Below are positions 7,001 through 7,105 of a DNA stretch of 7,105 bases, one piece after another; positions within the stretch are counted from its first letter, which is position 1, and the number at the start of each line of letters is the position of its first letter. The position numbers and the translations under genes were made by a program. The notes beneath the pieces were generated by a model that worked only from the letters and a program-made list of their open reading frames with translations, did no database searches and was not told where the DNA came from. This DNA comes from Gammaproteobacteria bacterium (lineage in GTDB: Bacteria; Pseudomonadota; Gammaproteobacteria; HK1), in NCBI GenBank assembly GCA_020444775.1, contig JAGRHX010000453.1, positions 1-7,105 on the forward strand, read 5' to 3'.

Positions 7001-7105
7001 CTGGCCAATCGGTCGGTGATCCGGTCTTCCAGAAGTTCTTGTTCGAGCGGCTCGACGAAACGCCGCTAGCGCATGAGCGACTGTGCTTCGAGATCACCGA
7101 GACGG
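4090..7105 (+). CDS. Membrane PAS-GGDEF-EAL cyclic-di-GMP signalling protein (3' truncated)
   Basis: The frame is open from ATG 4090 to the window end: 1005 residues without a stop. About eight hydrophobic segments (near 11-33, 50-69, 85-104, 121-137, 147-168, 183-197, 214-236, 246-264) are followed by a charged linker. Three PAS-like domains follow: about 300-416 (HPDD at 352-355), 426-550 and 564-685, the last canonical and ending DVTEQR. The GGDEF domain starts at SHDLLTGLVNRREF (H695, D696). It has metal-binding D731 in FMDLDQFK, an intact GGDEF (772-776) and the RxxD inhibitory site RTRD (763-766), so it should make c-di-GMP with product inhibition. The EAL domain begins with EVLVR (910-914) in place of EALxR, keeping the catalytic Glu, and shows N969 (INLSG) and FEITET (1000-1005). 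The remaining EAL residues lie beyond the window, so phosphodiesterase activity cannot be judged. It is probably an inner-membrane sensor that balances c-di-GMP in response to signals sensed by the membrane and PAS regions. It is transcribed divergently from the MFS gene. Confidence 0.92.
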   Translation, partial: MSSTPTSRRHWACLLGVGLMLAPAIYAVIFLLPPNLFVGLFSGALLQRPAMMPATAITFAVAGLGLWGLSSFRLSRQAGRQTAASSGAALVLLSLAWLLSTLLYGAGPEHPLWVLGLTSPQTAVGFGLTGLAIFALARHRWRAGRCLTTTLLLYVLIMSVGLLFGARVLFATTTGIGVSVPTDLGFIAVAWGLLLRLPGSRIRVLHLFGLDVRGLALLMATTLLAAALGALLLHAIQQGSLDLRTALSLLVLLACVLGLGTINGLGRRVYHKQLVLERKERHQRRAAERNSQALHAATERLARIAASAPGHIVAFSIDAHDQPTLDYSSADLELLSGRAAHTDQQPLLHNVHPDDLTALKGSFARARLEAGPWHCNWRYQHPERGTVWMEGRAQPIWQSNGELRWHGFLVDTSTEHQARMQLHTRSTELSTLMEILPVGIYIAKDPDCLEIVGNDLGRRLLGQDPGDNLSLSAPESERPSGFRPFRDGVELAADDLPLQRAALGQAVDSEEVTLLFDDDQSRHLIISAAPVRDESGATIGAVGGALDVTRLKTAESALRREKELLAVTLESIGEGVITTDTSGRLTFLNRVAEALTGWSLDEATGQPIVEILKLRHARTGASVLDPVTRCLHRARVTALGKDINLINRHGIEIPIEDSAAPIHDGDGHLVGVVLVFRDVTEQRRLAAEVAHQASHDLLTGLVNRREFELRLDRVINTARAYDSAHALCFMDLDQFKVVNDTCGHEAGDQLLRQLATLMQGELRTRDTLARLGGDEFGLLLEYCSLEQAYRVADVLRRVVEDFLFVWKDRPFRVGVSIGLVPINASTQSVASVLQAADSACYAAKDSGRNRIHEYHPDDELLARQQGALQWVTRLQQALETGGLELHAQPIVPVAPDPCRADGADGQLHLEVLVRLREARQGLVTPGMFMPAAERYNLGTRIDRWVVQALLDAFAAHPRWHEQVQLCSINLSGQSVGDPVFQKFLFERLDETPLAHERLCFEITET

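Overview
The window is GC-rich, gene-dense bacterial chromosomal DNA. Protein-level resemblance and strong G/C bias at third codon positions suggest a high-GC proteobacterium, perhaps a gammaproteobacterium; no rRNA or other marker is present to fix the taxon. I see no tRNA, rRNA, CRISPR array, insertion sequence, phage gene or attachment site.

Region 1 (1-1325, + strand). The 3' end of a thiolase-family gene is followed after 2 bases by a complete DUF35 (rubredoxin-like zinc ribbon plus OB-fold) gene. This pair is known to act as an acyl-CoA-processing complex in lipid, steroid or related metabolism. A 144-base gap holds two back-to-back GC-rich stem-loops. Next comes an unrecognised protein of about 200 residues with a helical N-terminal half, a probably disordered middle and a C-terminal CxxC...CxCC zinc ribbon.

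Region 2 (1335-3771, - strand). A major facilitator superfamily transporter lies upstream of a decarboxylating dehydrogenase of the isocitrate/isopropylmalate/homoisocitrate family, 67 bases apart on the same strand. They look like a transporter-enzyme pair for an organic acid. The dehydrogenase converges on the zinc-ribbon gene with only 9 bases between the two stop codons.

Region 3 (3772-4089). A divergent intergenic region carries an extended -10 promoter candidate, a perfect 7-9-7 inverted repeat and an overlapping pair of TTGTCGGA direct repeats 18 bases apart. These lie upstream of region 4.

Region 4 (4090 to the window end, + strand, truncated). A long cyclic-di-GMP signalling protein: about eight membrane segments, three PAS-like domains, a GGDEF domain with intact GGDEF and RxxD I-site, and the first part of an EAL domain whose signature reads EVLVR.

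The metabolic genes are recognisable families in ordinary arrangements. I found no convincing evidence of a wholly new multi-gene system. The parts most worth a second look are the operator-like repeats in front of the signalling gene, its uncharacterised membrane sensor region, the tandem stem-loops, the orphan zinc-ribbon protein and the unknown substrate of the transporter-dehydrogenase pair.
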